This document shows, one piece after another, positions 21,901 through 34,629 of a stretch of 64,000 nt of DNA. The notes below the pieces were generated by a model. The model had not been told where the DNA came from, made no database searches, and saw only the letters and a program-made list of their open reading frames with translations. Each line of letters opens with the position of its first letter. The stretch's first letter is position 1. This DNA is from Scalesia atractyloides. Taxonomy: Eukaryota; Streptophyta; Magnoliopsida; Asterales; Asteraceae. Location of the stretch: contig CAMTDV010000027.1 of NCBI GenBank assembly GCA_947069175.1, positions 40,189,369 through 40,253,368 of the forward strand, in the 5' to 3' direction. Both the position numbers and the translations under genes were made by a program.

Positions 21901-22913
21901 CATAGAAAACACAGTCTGACCGGTCAGACCCGGTCAACGGTCAACGGTCAAAAAGTCAACTTTTTTATTTCTTTTTATTTATTTATTTAATTGAAAAATC
22001 ATTTAAAAATACTTAAAAATAAGATTCTTAAAGTTAGAAAATTTCCTTAAACTCACAAAAATAAATCTAAAAATCCCATTAAGAGCACTAATTAAAAATA
22101 TTAATCTCAAATAAAATTTATTTATTTATCAAATCATTTTGTTATTATCTAGGTTAGTTTTTCCCTCGTCGATTGAATCATAAATTCGTGCGCCTTCATC
22201 GTCATCAAAGAACGCACCCATTGTGAGTGAATCTCTACCAATTCCCCGTTTTAATCATGTTTGGGGTGTATCATGTGTCGTATAATTCTTTTATTTTATT
22301 TAAACACTTGTGCATACATCATATCCGTGATCAAATGTGTATCAATTGTTGTGTGAATTATATGTAGATTGGATTTATCATTTTCAGTGCATGCATTTCA
22401 TTAGGCCCATCAGTTCCCCGTGGGATACGGGTTGATCATCAGGAGCCTCATTAGATCGGCTTCGTTTGATTGAGCCTTGATCTCACATACATCATCATTC
22501 ATGTCATATACTCATCCAAAGTGGTTTGTGATTGTTTATCTATATATGTGTGCTCACATGTGATTATTGCACAAACTTTCCTTATTAAATAAAACAAGAA
22601 ATTAGTAACAATGTTTTATCAAGGTTCACTCGCCAACTTTTGTTGACCCAAAATCTCCCCGTTTTACACATGATACAGGTGATCCAGCTGAGACAGGAAA
22701 CACTTAGGAAGGCCTAGAAGAATAAACAAGTTTAGGCTTTGGAATAATTATGTAGTTTTATTTTCTTGTAATTGTACAAATTTTGTTTTGGATATTTAAG
22801 TTTGTAATTTGAATTTAATAAATATAAAACATCTTAGTAAACATCATGAGTTTTGGTGATAACCCAATTATGCCCCGACTTTTATTCGCTGCGGGTCGGG
22901 GTGTGACATTTTC

Positions 22914-24200
22914 AATGTATGTTTATTGGTGCACAAGAATTACATCGTTAAGATGTTTTGATTCACCTTTAAAGAACTCAATTGCTTTAAGAAACTTATC
23001 AGGAGTTCAATCGTATTCAAAAATGAATCTGTATACAACGATCATATTGTTCTCGAGAACTTACTTTACATGAAATACATAATTTAAATCCTTCAAGGAC
23101 TTGCATGTAAACTTTAGTATCTAAATGATACATAACATTTATAAGACGCATATCAATTCTCTCATTATATTACCAGACTAATTAAATACTGGAAAGCTAT
23201 TGCATCCACCACTGGAGAATACGTCTCCTCATAATTAATCACAGGTCTTTACGAAATCCTTGTGCCATCAATTGTTGATCCACATAAAAGACCTAATTAT
23301 ATTAAATATATTTTACAACATTTTTTTATGGACTACTGGCCCGTAAGCTTTCCATTTCAATAGAGAATTCAACTTTGCCTCATTTGTGTCGTTCCATTTT
23401 GGCCAATCATTTCTTTGTATTTATTCTTGATCCTCATCATTTCATTTTTTCAAGCGCTATATATACAAAAGTATAACGACGTCGATTTGTTTCGATTCCA
23501 TACACTTCTAGACATGATATAATTTACTAAGAGCTCTTTATTTTGAGGTACCTGAGGTTCTTCCAGAACCATCATGTCTAATGTCTCTTCAAGAAACCCT
23601 TTTTTTTATTATAACCTCGACTTGACCATCTTCTTCATTACTTGCTCCATTTTTCGAGGAATTTTTATTTTCTTGGAATCGACTAGTCTACCATGCTTCA
23701 GGCGTGCAATAGACTCATTAAATAATGGTTTGACCTACTAGGACAATTAACTTAATTGGAGTATTAGCAGTTGACTACGTGACTTACTTAGTCACTGTAT
23801 TTAGGTCAGTTAACATGTCTGGTGATTGATTCTTTAATCTAGGTAACGAATTATCTTTTGAACTTCTTGTTCACACAATTTCGTTTGAGGATCAATGATA
23901 ATTCATGCATACCCATTCCTTTTTCAACTGCCATTAATCTCCCCCTAATGTTGAAAATGTTAATTTACTTAAAGTAAGATTTAACGAGCCATAAATAAGT
24001 CTCTCGTTCATTGCTCTAACTATGTAATCATAAATGGTATTTTCACCTAACATATATTCCCAACATTATTTGAGTTTCAATCTTTGTGCGTTGTGGTGGA
24101 TCAATTCCAATGTATACCGTACAATAAAAAGTTTGATGGGAAATATTTGGTTCCTGACCAAAACCAACTATAACGGGGAGAAACTATTACAACATGTTGG
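22914..24200 (-). pseudogene. Copia element B reverse transcriptase N-terminal half and integrase end
   Basis: Minus-strand fragments in order: GIDPPQRTK and LGIYV (near 24130-24070), the post-integrase region; WPKWNDTNEAKLNSL near 23400; AQGF...YEETYSPVVDAI (near 23290-23200), the N-terminal reverse transcriptase. It is heavily stopped. The order continues correctly into 20404 across the solo LTR. Confidence 0.68.
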
Positions 24201-25972
24201 CTTGATGTGAAATAATGTTACCGCATGTAAAATCACATGTGCTCAAATATGACTTTTGCTCTCTTGATTATAGGCTTTGCAATCAATTTGTAGACGTTTG
24301 ATCATCGTCTTTAATAAAAGCAATTTGTGTCTTAAGCATTTAGAAAGTTCAATACTTATTCCAATAATCATTAGTAACATGGATACTAAATTCAATGTTA
24401 TAACCACCATAAATATGATAATATGGAATAATATGCTTGCTATCTCATTAGCTAAGCTACACACAACTTCAAGTTGTAAATTTGATGACCATTTAGACGA
24501 TGCATCGATTTAAAAACACTAAATGGTATCATGTTTGGATATATACATTATTCATTCATTCCATAATATTTTAGGGATTTATACCATTAATTGGAAAATA
24601 AATAATTCCCTTAAGAGCAAACATAATATGCTATCAACTAGAAGAATCTTCAAGTTCTTCATTATATTTCACATCATCATTGACTTGGTGTGGTCTAACC
24701 GGTCATACCAATAAAGTAAATAATCATGATCCATAAACTTATGGTTTATGATATTGTATATGTATTACTTGCACGTATATAATACAAAACATAAGATATG
24801 AAAGAATGTATTATAACTTCAAAGTTCAAACCATCATGTTATGTAATCACTAGTTTACCACTTTCGGTGGTCGATCTCATCATGACTATCATTATAATAT
24901 TGATATTCGATCTCATTATTAGCTTGACTATCTTATAATTTCTGATAGTTTGATCTCTTATTAACATGATGATTGTTGCACTTCTGATGGTCAATCTCAT
25001 TGTTAATATGATCATGATTACAACTTTCTCAATGATGCCAATGATCAATATATATTCACTTCATGCATTAGAGTAAAACCATACAATTTTTACGGTTTTC
25101 CATTATTTTCTCGAACATATAGATATACAGTCGTTTCAAACCGTTCATACCCTTTAAATGATATTGCTACTTCAGGAGTATATTTGAGGTTTGACAAACA
25201 AAATTTGTTTTATCCGATTTCCCTTATAAATAAACTTCTTTTCGTATAACGTCAATTGAGAAGTAATTATATGTCCGAGTCATATAATATTTCTTTTATA
25301 CTTGATAATGAGATAAAAGGAGTATAACACTTTGGGTGTCAAATCGAAGCATATTTATACTTTTTCATGAGAATGACAATAAACCACAACTTTGGTTTAG
25401 TCGTTCTATTCGGTATTATCAATGCAAAGAAGTGATAGCATATAGAATACAAAGTATAAACCTTTTTATCACTAATAAGCAAACGTATATAATTTATGTA
25501 ATAACTTATTATGGTATAACCAAACATAATATCTTATATATTTTGAACACTTACTTTAAAACTTAAACATATTTTTTTTATGTTCTCAGATCATTTATTA
25601 CTTGTATTTGAAAATTTTATTTGAAAATTGTAATACTGATGATTTACATAACATACTCATTTTTTTCTTCTCAAATATTGATATTTAAACAACTGATGAC
25701 ATATATAAGCAATCTATACATTGTACATATGAAACAACAGCAATAATCACTATTTATACTAGCAATAGTAATAGTTAATATGCAAATAAATTGTTACATA
25801 TTATGACATGCATAATGAATGCATTAGAGGTACCGACATCGCTAGAAAATGTTTCTCTAAAAACAACTAATGATATCTAGCAATATTAATCTATTTATGA
25901 ATTTCTTATATGCAGAATTTGTTATAGCATTAACCTTAGTATAAGTACCAAACGATATTTGCATAATCATGT

Positions 25973-25973
<1 letters not shown>

Positions 25974-26032
<59 letters not shown>
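25974..26032. repeat. (TAA)n microsatellite
   Basis: Nearly perfect trinucleotide run of about 19 units. Confidence 0.95.
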
Positions 26033-26033
<1 letters not shown>

Positions 26034-26732
26034 TATTGAATTATAAGTTGTATAGTTTATTTAAAACTAAATCAATTGATGTTTACTCACATAACTCATT
26101 TATATCTAATTATGTAAAAGTCTTTTGTCATGCTATGTATTAACAATGACTAATGAAAACAATTAATTACAAAATTCATATCCATTTAAGTTATAAAATA
26201 TACAAAATGAAAATCTAGTACATACATATGTATATTTTACCACCAATACAAGCATATATACCTAATACAATTGCATTGTTTAGTCCATAAATATTGAGTT
26301 CCATAATTTTTAATATTGAATTTAATTGTTTTTCATGGATTCTAAAAGCACATATAATATTCTCTAGATTGCAAATTAACTTTCTCAAATCAAAATAATT
26401 CAACAATTTTATTTACAATTTAACAAGGTTAATAAAGAAGCATAAATATATGATTATGGTGGTTCAAATAATATGTAGATGAGCATCACTAGATTGTAAG
26501 AGTCCTAAACAACATATATTAAATTAACTAATTAAATGATAATCCAGCCAATTTAGAATAATAGAAGGGATCATTTGTAAAAGAGAAAAATAAAACAAAT
26601 ATTCGTAATATCGTCGTCGTCAGCGAAAACTATAGTTATTCAATTAATAATGATTATTAGAAAAGGATGAATCAGTAATTGTAACGCCATAATTTATGAT
26701 GTAACATCTAAATCCTTATGAATACCAACATG

Positions 26733-26734
<2 letters not shown>

Positions 26735-26767
<33 letters not shown>
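26735..26767. repeat. (TA)n microsatellite
   Basis: About 16 TA units, with no TIR element at this site. Confidence 0.95.
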
Positions 26768-26769
<2 letters not shown>

Positions 26770-27091
26770 ACTTATAAAAGCAAATGGAAAATATATAGAT
26801 AAGAGTTCAATCATGAGACTAAATCCTAGAATTTATAGTAATGATCAGTTTAACTTTATATGTATATTAATAAGTGTCCCCAGTAAGATTGATTTATCAT
26901 CATAAAAAATAATATGAAATAATCATACGAATAATCATACCTTTATTAGTAGAGATAGTTGCATGATTATTGGGTTGCTATCTCAACATGCGAGATTGAG
27001 TTAGGTTGGAAAATAATGCACATCAAAGGCAAGGAAAAAGGGATACCAAGGGTGGCAAAACACATAGAGCGCGTTCGTGCTGATAACGTGT

Positions 27092-27360
27092 TGTGAAACA
27101 ACGGTCTATTAGCAGCTAATATATATGTACATAAACATGAGATATAGACTATGAAATCATGTAGAGAATAGAACATAGAGAATTCTTAGTTATTCATCTA
27201 ACATCATATAAAAATGCCATTATATATAGGTACTCACATTAGTACAATAGTAAATAAGAGAAAGAGGTTATACATGTGGAAGGTCACTACATAATGGATG
27301 CATTCATAGATAGGAGTTATACATGTGAAAAGTCACTACATAATGGATACATTCATAGTA
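27092..27360 (-). repeat. 5' LTR of copia element B
   Basis: Direct repeat of 18910-19176. On the minus strand it ends TGTTTCACA, followed by the candidate primer site. Confidence 0.83.
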
Positions 27361-28480
27361 TAAAAGAAATTTATCGTTGATAGAATAAAATAACCCGTTA
27401 GTGAATTAAATATCCTATTAATTGCTTAAAGGGCAATGATGGAAACAAAAAAGGCCATTGGTGACACAAAATGAAGTAAATGAAAGAAACTACACACAGA
27501 TGGAAATCCATATTATATATTATTGTAACAAAATATATCCCCGGAGAGACATGTTGGTGATAAATGGTGTATTTCATAATTAAATGGCTCGGAGCTTGAA
27601 TCCTAATTTGTATATAGAAGGTAGTTACATTCAAGAGAATTTTTTTACGAAGTATACGTAAGATGTTCCATCCATTAAAGACGTGACCCAAATCAATTTT
27701 TATTAAATAAATAATAAATAACTTATGAATATTTTTTATTTCATTTAAAATGTAAGAATATATATTTTTTATTTATTTTGAAACAAATAGTATATTTATT
27801 TAAATTTAAAATATAAAAAAATGAAAATTTTAACTGTCATCAAATAATCTATATTTATTTTTATATTATAAATTACCTTTTTATGAGCTCACTCTATTTT
27901 TAATAAAATTTATACCGGGATATTCAAAAAATATAATAAACAAAAATGTTTGTTTAGATTTCTGAAAAAAAGTTAAAAATTATAAGTTACTATAAAAAAT
28001 ATGATCATATTTAAAGCTAACTAGAATTAAGCATCCTCGTGTTGTGGCGGGGGCGTAAAAGCATATCAAATAACACCAATCCCACACAGCCGTCAACGAC
28101 CACCAACACTGAAGTTGTGACGTGTGAAAGCGAGGAAATAGACTGAAATGTAGAACATATAAAAAAATAACTAAGTCAATCTAGGACTCATGCGTTACGA
28201 CGAGCCTGTCAAATAAGAAAACTAGAAGTAAAAACATTGAATCACACACGTTGCTCCGTGGTATCTCACAAACCACTAGACCCTACTTTAGATATTATAG
28301 TTCTTACGATTGTTCAACCAACTAGCTCAACATAAGTTTGAGTGTGCAACCTAATAATTTTGAAAACAAATCAAAACTCTTACTTGCTGCGAATAAGGAG
28401 CGGTGGCCAATGAACGAATGAAATTGGATCCATCATCTTGTATCAAAGATTATTAACCAAATAAGATACAAACCCTAAAT
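27361..28480. other. Intergenic stretch, possible Helitron end near 28020
   Basis: AT-rich with no supported gene. On the minus strand CCCGCCACAACACG is followed by TTAATTCTAGT, which resembles a Helitron 3' terminus (GC-rich stem, then CTAGT). No partner 5' end was found, so this is weak. Confidence 0.3.
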
Positions 28481-28755
28481 TGTTGGAGTTGTTGCCTTTT
28501 ACCCATTTGGGCTAGCTGAGGATAAGGAGAGAAAGAGGAAAAGGGATCGGCCGACCCAAACCCTTAAAGCCCAATTTGTTAATTGTGTTGTTAAGCAAGT
28601 TAGCAAAGGGTTTAAACCTAATTAGATAATCTATAAATGTATCTTTTGTAGTTGTATTTGATTATCACTTAATAATATATAAATCATAGTTACCCTCGTG
28701 GATGTAGGTTATACTGTAACCAAATTACGTAAATTTTGTGTCTACTTTCATTTAT

Positions 28756-28788
<33 letters not shown>

Positions 28789-28798
28789 AAGATTAACA
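28481..28798 (+). mobile_element. 5' LTR of Ty1/copia element C
   Basis: TGTTGGAGTT... to ...GATTAACA, 318 bp with TG/CA ends, followed ten bases later by a primer binding site. TCTATAAATG near 28630 can serve as TATA box. A (GT)n(GA)n run lies at 28758-28788. No 3' LTR is found downstream, so the element is truncated. Confidence 0.8.
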
Positions 28799-28807
28799 CC
28801 TAAAAAC

Positions 28808-28818
28808 TGGTATCAGAG
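28808..28818 (+). other. Primer binding site of copia element C
   Basis: TGGTATCAGAG matches the initiator-Met tRNA primer site used by many plant Ty1/copia elements, and it lies just after the LTR end. Confidence 0.85.
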
Positions 28819-29280
28819 TTTGGGCTCTTGTTCATATTTCTCACACACCAGCCGACTTCATCTACCAGCCATAACAACTACACCTAAACACCCTTCTGTC
28901 GTCGCCACATGTTCCACTGTAACAGCTACCACCCAGCCACCCCTCAAACCAATTGTTGCCACCCTAGCCGTCACTAGGTTTTCAACCAATCAACCCAGAA
29001 ATCACCGCCGCCGCCGCCGAACAGAATTAGTTCAGGGTTTTTCGGAGTTGTTGTTTGTTTGCTGATCTAAATAGAACTAGATGTCGGTTCTATTCTAGTT
29101 GCTGACCAGGAAGTAGATTTAATCCAGCCGCCATCAAAATCAGGTTAAATAGTAAGGTTGTTTCAACTTTGCTGTTATTTTTTGTTCAGGTTTGTTGCAC
29201 AGTTCACGAGGTCAGTTCTTCGGGTGTTTGTTCTTAGTTTGCTCTCACGTTTTCTTGTTAGTTTACGTTACTCACCAAAT

Positions 29281-30054
29281 ATGATGTTTGATGATGGAAA
29301 AGTTAGAATTGAGAAGTTTGATGGTAAGAATTTCAGATGGTAGAAGATGCAAATCAAGGATTTGCTGATACAGAAGGAACTGGATGCAGCCTTAGAGCCT
29401 CCTCCTACATCTATAACGAAAGAATGGATAACCATTGACAATAAGGATATGTTAACTATCAGGCTCACTCTTTCCATGAATGTTGGCTACAATATTGCTG
29501 AACAAACCTTAGTGCGAGGAATCATAGAGGCTTTGTCCAATATGTTTAAGAAGCCATCTCTTGCCAAAAAAGTGTTTCTAATACGGGAGTTAGTCAACGC
29601 CCGCATGAATGAAGGAAGTTTTGCCACTAAGCATATTAATATGTTTAATTCTCACTTGTCTCGTTTGAATTCAATATATTTCAAGATAGATGATGAACTG
29701 CAAGCATGTCTGCTTTTATCTTCATTACCTGACAATTGGTTAGGAACTATCCCTGTAGTTACTAGGGCAGTTGAGACCCTCACGCTTATTAATGTTTGTG
29801 ATCCGAGGACTCTAGAAGAAGGAATTCCAAAGAGATAAGTTCATTGCTCAGTACTAAGGGGAGAGATAGAAGTAATAATAAAGATGGGAATAGAGGAAGG
29901 TCAAAGTCCAAACGAAGAAGCAAGTCAAGACCCGCAAAACCAAGAAAAAGACATACAATGTTGGAATTGCAAGGAGTTTAGGCATTTTATAAGTAAGTGT
30001 ACGGAATCTTCTGGAGAAAAAAAGGATGTGAATACTACCACAACCTCAGATTCA
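29281..30054 (+). pseudogene. Copia element C gag (UBN2-type) with zinc knuckle
   Basis: Starts near MMFDDGKVRIEKFDGKNF, with a stop at 29341 right after. Then an open stretch 29347-29838 carries the UBN2 gag core (LLSSLPDNW near 29715). A basic R/S/K linker follows and the knuckle CWNCKEFRHFISKC at about 29959-30000, where the usual Gly before His is Arg. Stops and frame changes are present. Confidence 0.82.
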
Positions 30055-31316
30055 TAGGATGCTTTTATTTGTTGTGTCGAAAATTTTGCTAAAGACGAAT
30101 TATGGATTCATGAGCATCTTTTCATGCTACTTCTAGCTCGAAGAAGATGAAGAATCTACGAACATGTACCTTTGGTAAAGTTCGTTTGGCTAATAATCAG
30201 TCTTGATATTACAGGAGTTAGAGACATAAATTTGAAAACACCATTACCTTGAAGAGTGTTTGGGTTATTCCTTGTTTGAGGATGTTCTATACATTTTACA
30301 GCTTGATGATCACGGATACGGTGTCCACTTTGGTAGAGGATGATGGAAAGTTGTTAAGGGCAGTATGGTAATTGCAAAAGGAAAGAAGAGAGGTACACTA
30401 TACATGGTTGAGGTACTAACTGATGGGTGAATGTAGTAATTGATGAGTCGAGTCCATCTATGTTGTGCCATCAAAGAGTTGGCCACATGAGTGAAAACGG
30501 ATGAAAATGCTTGTTACCAAGGGAAAGCTTCCAAAACTGAGTTCGAGTTTTGTGAACCATGCATCCTGGCAAGAAAAAGAATGTGACTTTTGTGAAGACA
30601 AGGAGAGCACCGAAACCTTAGAAATTGGAGCTGATTCACCCAGATGTGTACGGGTCAACATCAGTTGCTTCACCCATAGGTTCTCATTACTATGTGACAT
30701 CCATCGATGATTAAACACGCAAGGTATGGCTTTACTTTCTTAAACATAAACCTGAAGTCTTTGATAAATTTAAGAAATGGAAATCTCCTGTTGAACTTGA
30801 AACTAATTTGATGTGAAATGTTTAAAGTCTGACAATGGGGGAGAATACATCAGCAAAGACTTTACAGATTATTGTGCTGAGATCAAGAAAGACAATTTTC
30901 AGAACCCCATGATATGATGGGGTTGTAGAGAGGATAAACAAAACATTAAGTGAGAGAGGCAAAAGTATGAGATTGAATGTAGGGTTCCCAAAAAAGTTTT
31001 GGGTTGACGTGGTTAACACTACAACCTATCTTTTTAATCGTGGGCCTTAAGTACCGTTGGGATTCAAGATTCCTCAGGAAGAATGATAGAAAAAATAGTT
31101 AAGTATGATCACATTATAGGGAAAAACAGTTAAGTATGACCACCTAAAATTTTTCGGGTGTATTGCTTATGATATCAACCCAAGGTGACAAGTTAGATGC
31201 AAAAGCAAAGAAGTACATGCTCATTGGATGTGGGTCTGTAATATGGGCTACAGGCTTTGGGATTCTGAACGCAGGAAAGTAGTTAGAAGCAAACAATCAA
31301 TTATACATATTTTTAG
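30055..31316 (+). pseudogene. Copia element C protease, GAG-pre-integrase and integrase
   Basis: The protease motif reads DS-stop-ASFHAT near 30105, with a nonsense codon in the position of the active-site Gly. The GAG-pre-integrase region (KMLVTKGKLPKL) is near 30510. Integrase core pieces run from about 30635 to 31080, with a VERINKTL motif near 30930. Several stops and frameshifts are present. The frame breaks at the inserted LTR-like block at about 31317. Confidence 0.78.
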
Positions 31317-33300
31317 TGCATAATTACCTCCTAAATCTAGTACTTTAATGAATTTTTAGTTTCAAATACCACATAAATCATTTATGTTTGACAAATGCAG
31401 GTTTCCAAGGCCTTGGGATGAAAAGAAGCGAAAAACGAACATAAACGAAGTAAAAATCTAGGATTCCAAAGAAATCATCAAGTTACTAGATAGGCACAAC
31501 CGTGCCAGGCTATGGGCACGACCGTGCACATACCAAGAAGCACAAAGTCAACAAGTCAACCCAAGAAATAGTCAACAAAAGTCCCCCAGGAGGCAGGCAC
31601 GGACGTGCCTACTTATGCACGTCCATGCTCTTAAAGAGACAAATGCTGGAAGCTTCGAGAACCAACTAGAATGTTACCTATTCAAGCCTTATTAGTGTTC
31701 AAGCCTTGTTAGGATACCTGTCCAAGCACGACTCTGCCTACCTATACACGCCTGTGTATATAACAAAATTGCAATGGATCACTCTAGAAAAGGACTAAAA
31801 GGACAAGCAGTTTCGGGGATTAGCACCAAGCATGGTCGTGCCCCCTAGGATGCCCGTGCTCGCGTGGCCTCTTCCAGCCTATAAATAAAGGGCCTTGGCT
31901 GCCCATTTTCACCATTCCATTTCACCTACTCCTCTTCATGTTTCATATACTTACTCTCTACTTTTGAGAGGCCACAAAAGAGTTTGGGATCATTCCAAGA
32001 AAACACTTGTAATAGCTTAGTTGGAGAGAGAGAGAGAGAGAGAGAACTTGTAATCAACAACCCTTCTTCAAGTTGTTTGATCTTATCATACTTGATCAAT
32101 CATAATCTACTTTATGATCATTGTCTGTGGACAAGTTAGGGTAATTATTGGCTAAACCCTTTGTCTTGCTTGGGTTGAAGATGAAGCTTGGTATGAATTA
32201 ACTGTTTAATCTTTGGTAAAAACGTATGTTGTGTCTTTAATAGTTCCTTCTACTTTTCTTCTTTTGTAATGAGCTTGCGATTGTGTTGGTCTTTGATCTT
32301 GTGGGAGTTCTTGATAGTCAATGGAGGTGAAGCTTTTTAGTACACTCATGGTGTGTAACAACCCATATACTAATAAGGGAAATCCGATCTTGGAGAAGTA
32401 GTTAACCCATTTGTGGAAACATATCTTGTGATCAACCCTCATTTATCATGAATATCGTTGTTGGCCTGCACAGTCTATATGCTAGGCCTCAATGATTAGC
32501 CAAAACTTGCTCTTATGACTCGTCTAACATGGTCTATATGTTAAACTTGGCACACTCCAAAAGTTGGTGAACCCATGTTAAAATACTATACGTTTTTTTT
32601 ATATATTTTAATATTATAACACCACCCTAATTAATCACAAGTGTCATTAGTACTCGTGGGGATCACTGTAATATATCCTTGCTACCTTTAATGTGAGACA
32701 AAGGTATGCCAAATAGAGGATCGTAAGCCATGGGAATGATGTAAAAGAAAGAAGAGTAGTTGGATGTAACTAACCCAAGTTTAGGGGATTGTCCCTTAAA
32801 AATAACCTTTCTCTAAGGTTGGGCAATGAATTATCTTTAATCGACTCTAATTCTATTTTAACCTTAGAGTCACATCTTGTAAATCTTATAAAAATTCATC
32901 GGTAACCTTGGCTAGGATCCGGGTCTTTGAGTTAATTAACCTCACCTCTTGCCAATAACATAACTACAGTGGATTCGGAGATCCAAAGCAACACTCTTCG
33001 TGCTCTTTATATTCTCTATTAATCCTCTGTTATTTGCTTTTATTTATGGTTTTAATATATAATTAACAAAAGATAATTGATCAACTAGTTAGTAATTTAA
33101 AGTTAACTATTAAAAGTCGTATCCCTTGGTTCGATACTTGGTTCTTACGTAAACTTTACCACAAACGATAGGTATGCTTGCGTATTGTGTAAGTCTAGTC
33201 TAAGTAATAATCATTTCTTATAAATTTAAAACTAGGTGAAAGTGTCTAAAAGTTATTAAGTTTACCCACTTAAAACGTGCTAAGAGTTATTAAATTAATT
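31317..33300 (+). mobile_element. LTR-like insertion (Athila/Tat-like) inside copia element C
   Basis: Copia pol stops near 31316 and resumes after about 33300. The insert has a TATA box (CTATAAATAAAG near 31880), repeated CACGACCGTGC-type palindromes upstream of it (31490-31860), a (GA)n run at 32026-32044 and an end region with GGTTCGATACTTGG, as in Athila/Tat LTRs. No protein domain is present. I did not find a convincing TSD, so the ends are approximate. It could be a solo LTR. Confidence 0.5.
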
Positions 33301-34250
33301 AGACCAACACGCTACGACAAATCACGTCAATTACGGAACCTGAAACAGATTCTAAAGATGACAAATGACCAGAGTTTGAAGAAGGTGGATATAATGAAAC
33401 AAGAGAAGTTTTTTTTCTTTTCTTTTTTTTTTAACAATGGGAGCTCAGAGCCTAAAGTAGAATAGCCTCCATAGCAGCCTGACCAGTCAGAAGATCCACC
33501 GGAGTTAGTAAACCGCATGATAAATACAATCCTTCAGTGAACTATTTTCTATTGACATAAACTGATGAACCATAAAGTTATTCTGAAGCGGTCAAGATAA
33601 AAGATTTTCTCCAGTGAGAACATGAAATGAATGATGAGATGAGCTCCTTAGATAAAAACAAGACATGGATCTTAGTCAAGCTTCCACTGGATAAAAGAGC
33701 TCTACAGATTATATGGGTCTTCAATATTAAGGAAGAGCACGGTGGGTCTAAACGATACAAAGTCCGTTTAGTTGTCATGGGGTTTCTAGAGAATACGGGA
33801 GTTGGTTATGATGCGATCTTCTTTCGATTAGTGAAGATGACAACCATCAGGTTGGTTTTTAGTATTGTAGTTGCAGAAAATTTGCATCTAGAGTAGCTAG
33901 ATGTGAAAACGGTTGGTGACCTTAATGAAGACATTTATATAACACAACCTGAAGGATTTAAGATTGTCAGGAAAATTGGTTTGCAAATTGAAGAAGTGAT
34001 TATGTGGTCTTAAATAGGCACCCACATAATGGTACATGAAGTTTGATAACTTCATGGAAAGATCAGGGTTCAAGAGATGCCAGATAGACCATTGCTGCTA
34101 TCTGATTTTTTTTCCAGCAACTCTAATATCATATTATTACTTTATGTTGATGATATGTTGAATGCAGGTTCCGTGAAAGAGATACACAAGTCAAAGAAGC
34201 AAATGTTCAAAGAATTCAAGATGAAGGATTTGGGTCCATCCAGACAGATT
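33301..34250 (+). pseudogene. Copia element C reverse transcriptase
   Basis: An open piece 33627-33893 carries the N-terminal RT (DKNKTWILVKLP, TIRLVFSIVVAENLHLE). After a stop it continues with DVKT...EDIYITQPEGF, and YVDDMLNAGS near 34145-34175 is the active site. It ends abruptly near 34250. RNase H and 3' LTR are missing. Confidence 0.8.
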
Positions 34251-34266
34251 ACGCAACTCGGACTTC

Positions 34267-34470
34267 ACGTAATAAAGTTGTCATCTTTGGTTTTTCATTT
34301 TTTTGAAATCTGGCAATAACTTCATCTAAAGATATGCTTCTAAGCAAGTCTTTCTTAATATAACAAATACAAAAATCGTTTAAATTGTCATCACCAATCA
34401 GAATACGCAACTTGGACTTCACGTACTTCATTGCTAAAAAGCATCTTTCAATGCTTTGTTTTTTAATAAA
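34267..34470 (-). pseudogene. hAT transposase C-terminal fragment
   Basis: Minus-strand translation contains SIERCFLAMKYVKSKLR, then LNDFCICYIKKDLL and DEVIARFQK. This is the hAT-C dimerisation region as in plant ZMYM1-like/TTF-finger transposases. Only about 65 residues remain. It joins the copia RT break directly, so an insertion or deletion junction lies near 34255. Confidence 0.65.
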
Positions 34471-34629
34471 TCGTTTTATTAGATGATGTTTGACCTTTGT
34501 TTTTGAAAAATAGTTTCACTATGGGATCTTTGATATTTCCTAAAGTATAGATTAAAGATTTAAATCAAGACAACAGATAACAATTCATCAAAATTAGTTA
34601 ATAAAAACTGGTCTTTGAAGATCAAAATC

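Larger units (their letters stand above)
20405..22908 (+). mobile_element. Solo gypsy LTR with TSD TTTTC and tRNA-like modules
   Basis: Starts TGTAACATT, ends GGTGTGACA, and is flanked by TTTTC on both sides (20400-20404 and 22909-22913). It sits inside copia element B. No internal region exists, so the element was lost by LTR-LTR recombination. Its end region (GTGAGTGAATCT, TTTGGGGTGTATCATGTGTCG) matches the LTRs at 36976-38218 and 43894-46145, so it belongs to the same family. It carries a TATA box, three GCCGGAA...GGTATAAT-type repeats (21005-21372) and four tRNA-like modules. No gene is present. Confidence 0.93.
24201..27091 (-). other. Decayed 5' half of copia element B
   Basis: Very AT-rich. 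It should contain gag, protease and the integrase core, but I cannot read domains with confidence. It includes microsatellites at 25974-26032 and 26735-26767. Just inside the 5' LTR (minus strand) lies ACACGTTATCAGCACGA, at the position of a primer binding site; I cannot assign its tRNA. Confidence 0.4.
18910..27360 (-). mobile_element. Ty1/copia element B (minus strand), interrupted by a solo LTR
   Basis: Direct repeats 18910-19176 and 27092-27360 are its LTRs. A polypurine tract sits just inside the left LTR, and degraded pol lies between in minus-strand order. Removing the 2504-bp solo LTR leaves about 5.9 kb, a usual copia size. I could not find matching TSDs at the outer ends, so the ends may have eroded. 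Confidence 0.82.

Noticed and set aside
25974..26032. CRISPR-like or satellite array
   Set aside because: It is a plain (TAA)n microsatellite. No CRISPR is expected or seen in this plant sequence.
27398..27691. 97-codon minus ORF downstream of copia B
   Set aside because: No domain, AT-rich, no supporting signals.
28018..28440. Complete minus-strand Helitron
   Set aside because: Only a 3'-end-like sequence is visible and no matching 5' end was found.
28736..29065. 109-codon ORF after the copia C LTR
   Set aside because: It starts in the LTR microsatellite and spans the primer site. This is the retrotransposon leader, not a gene.
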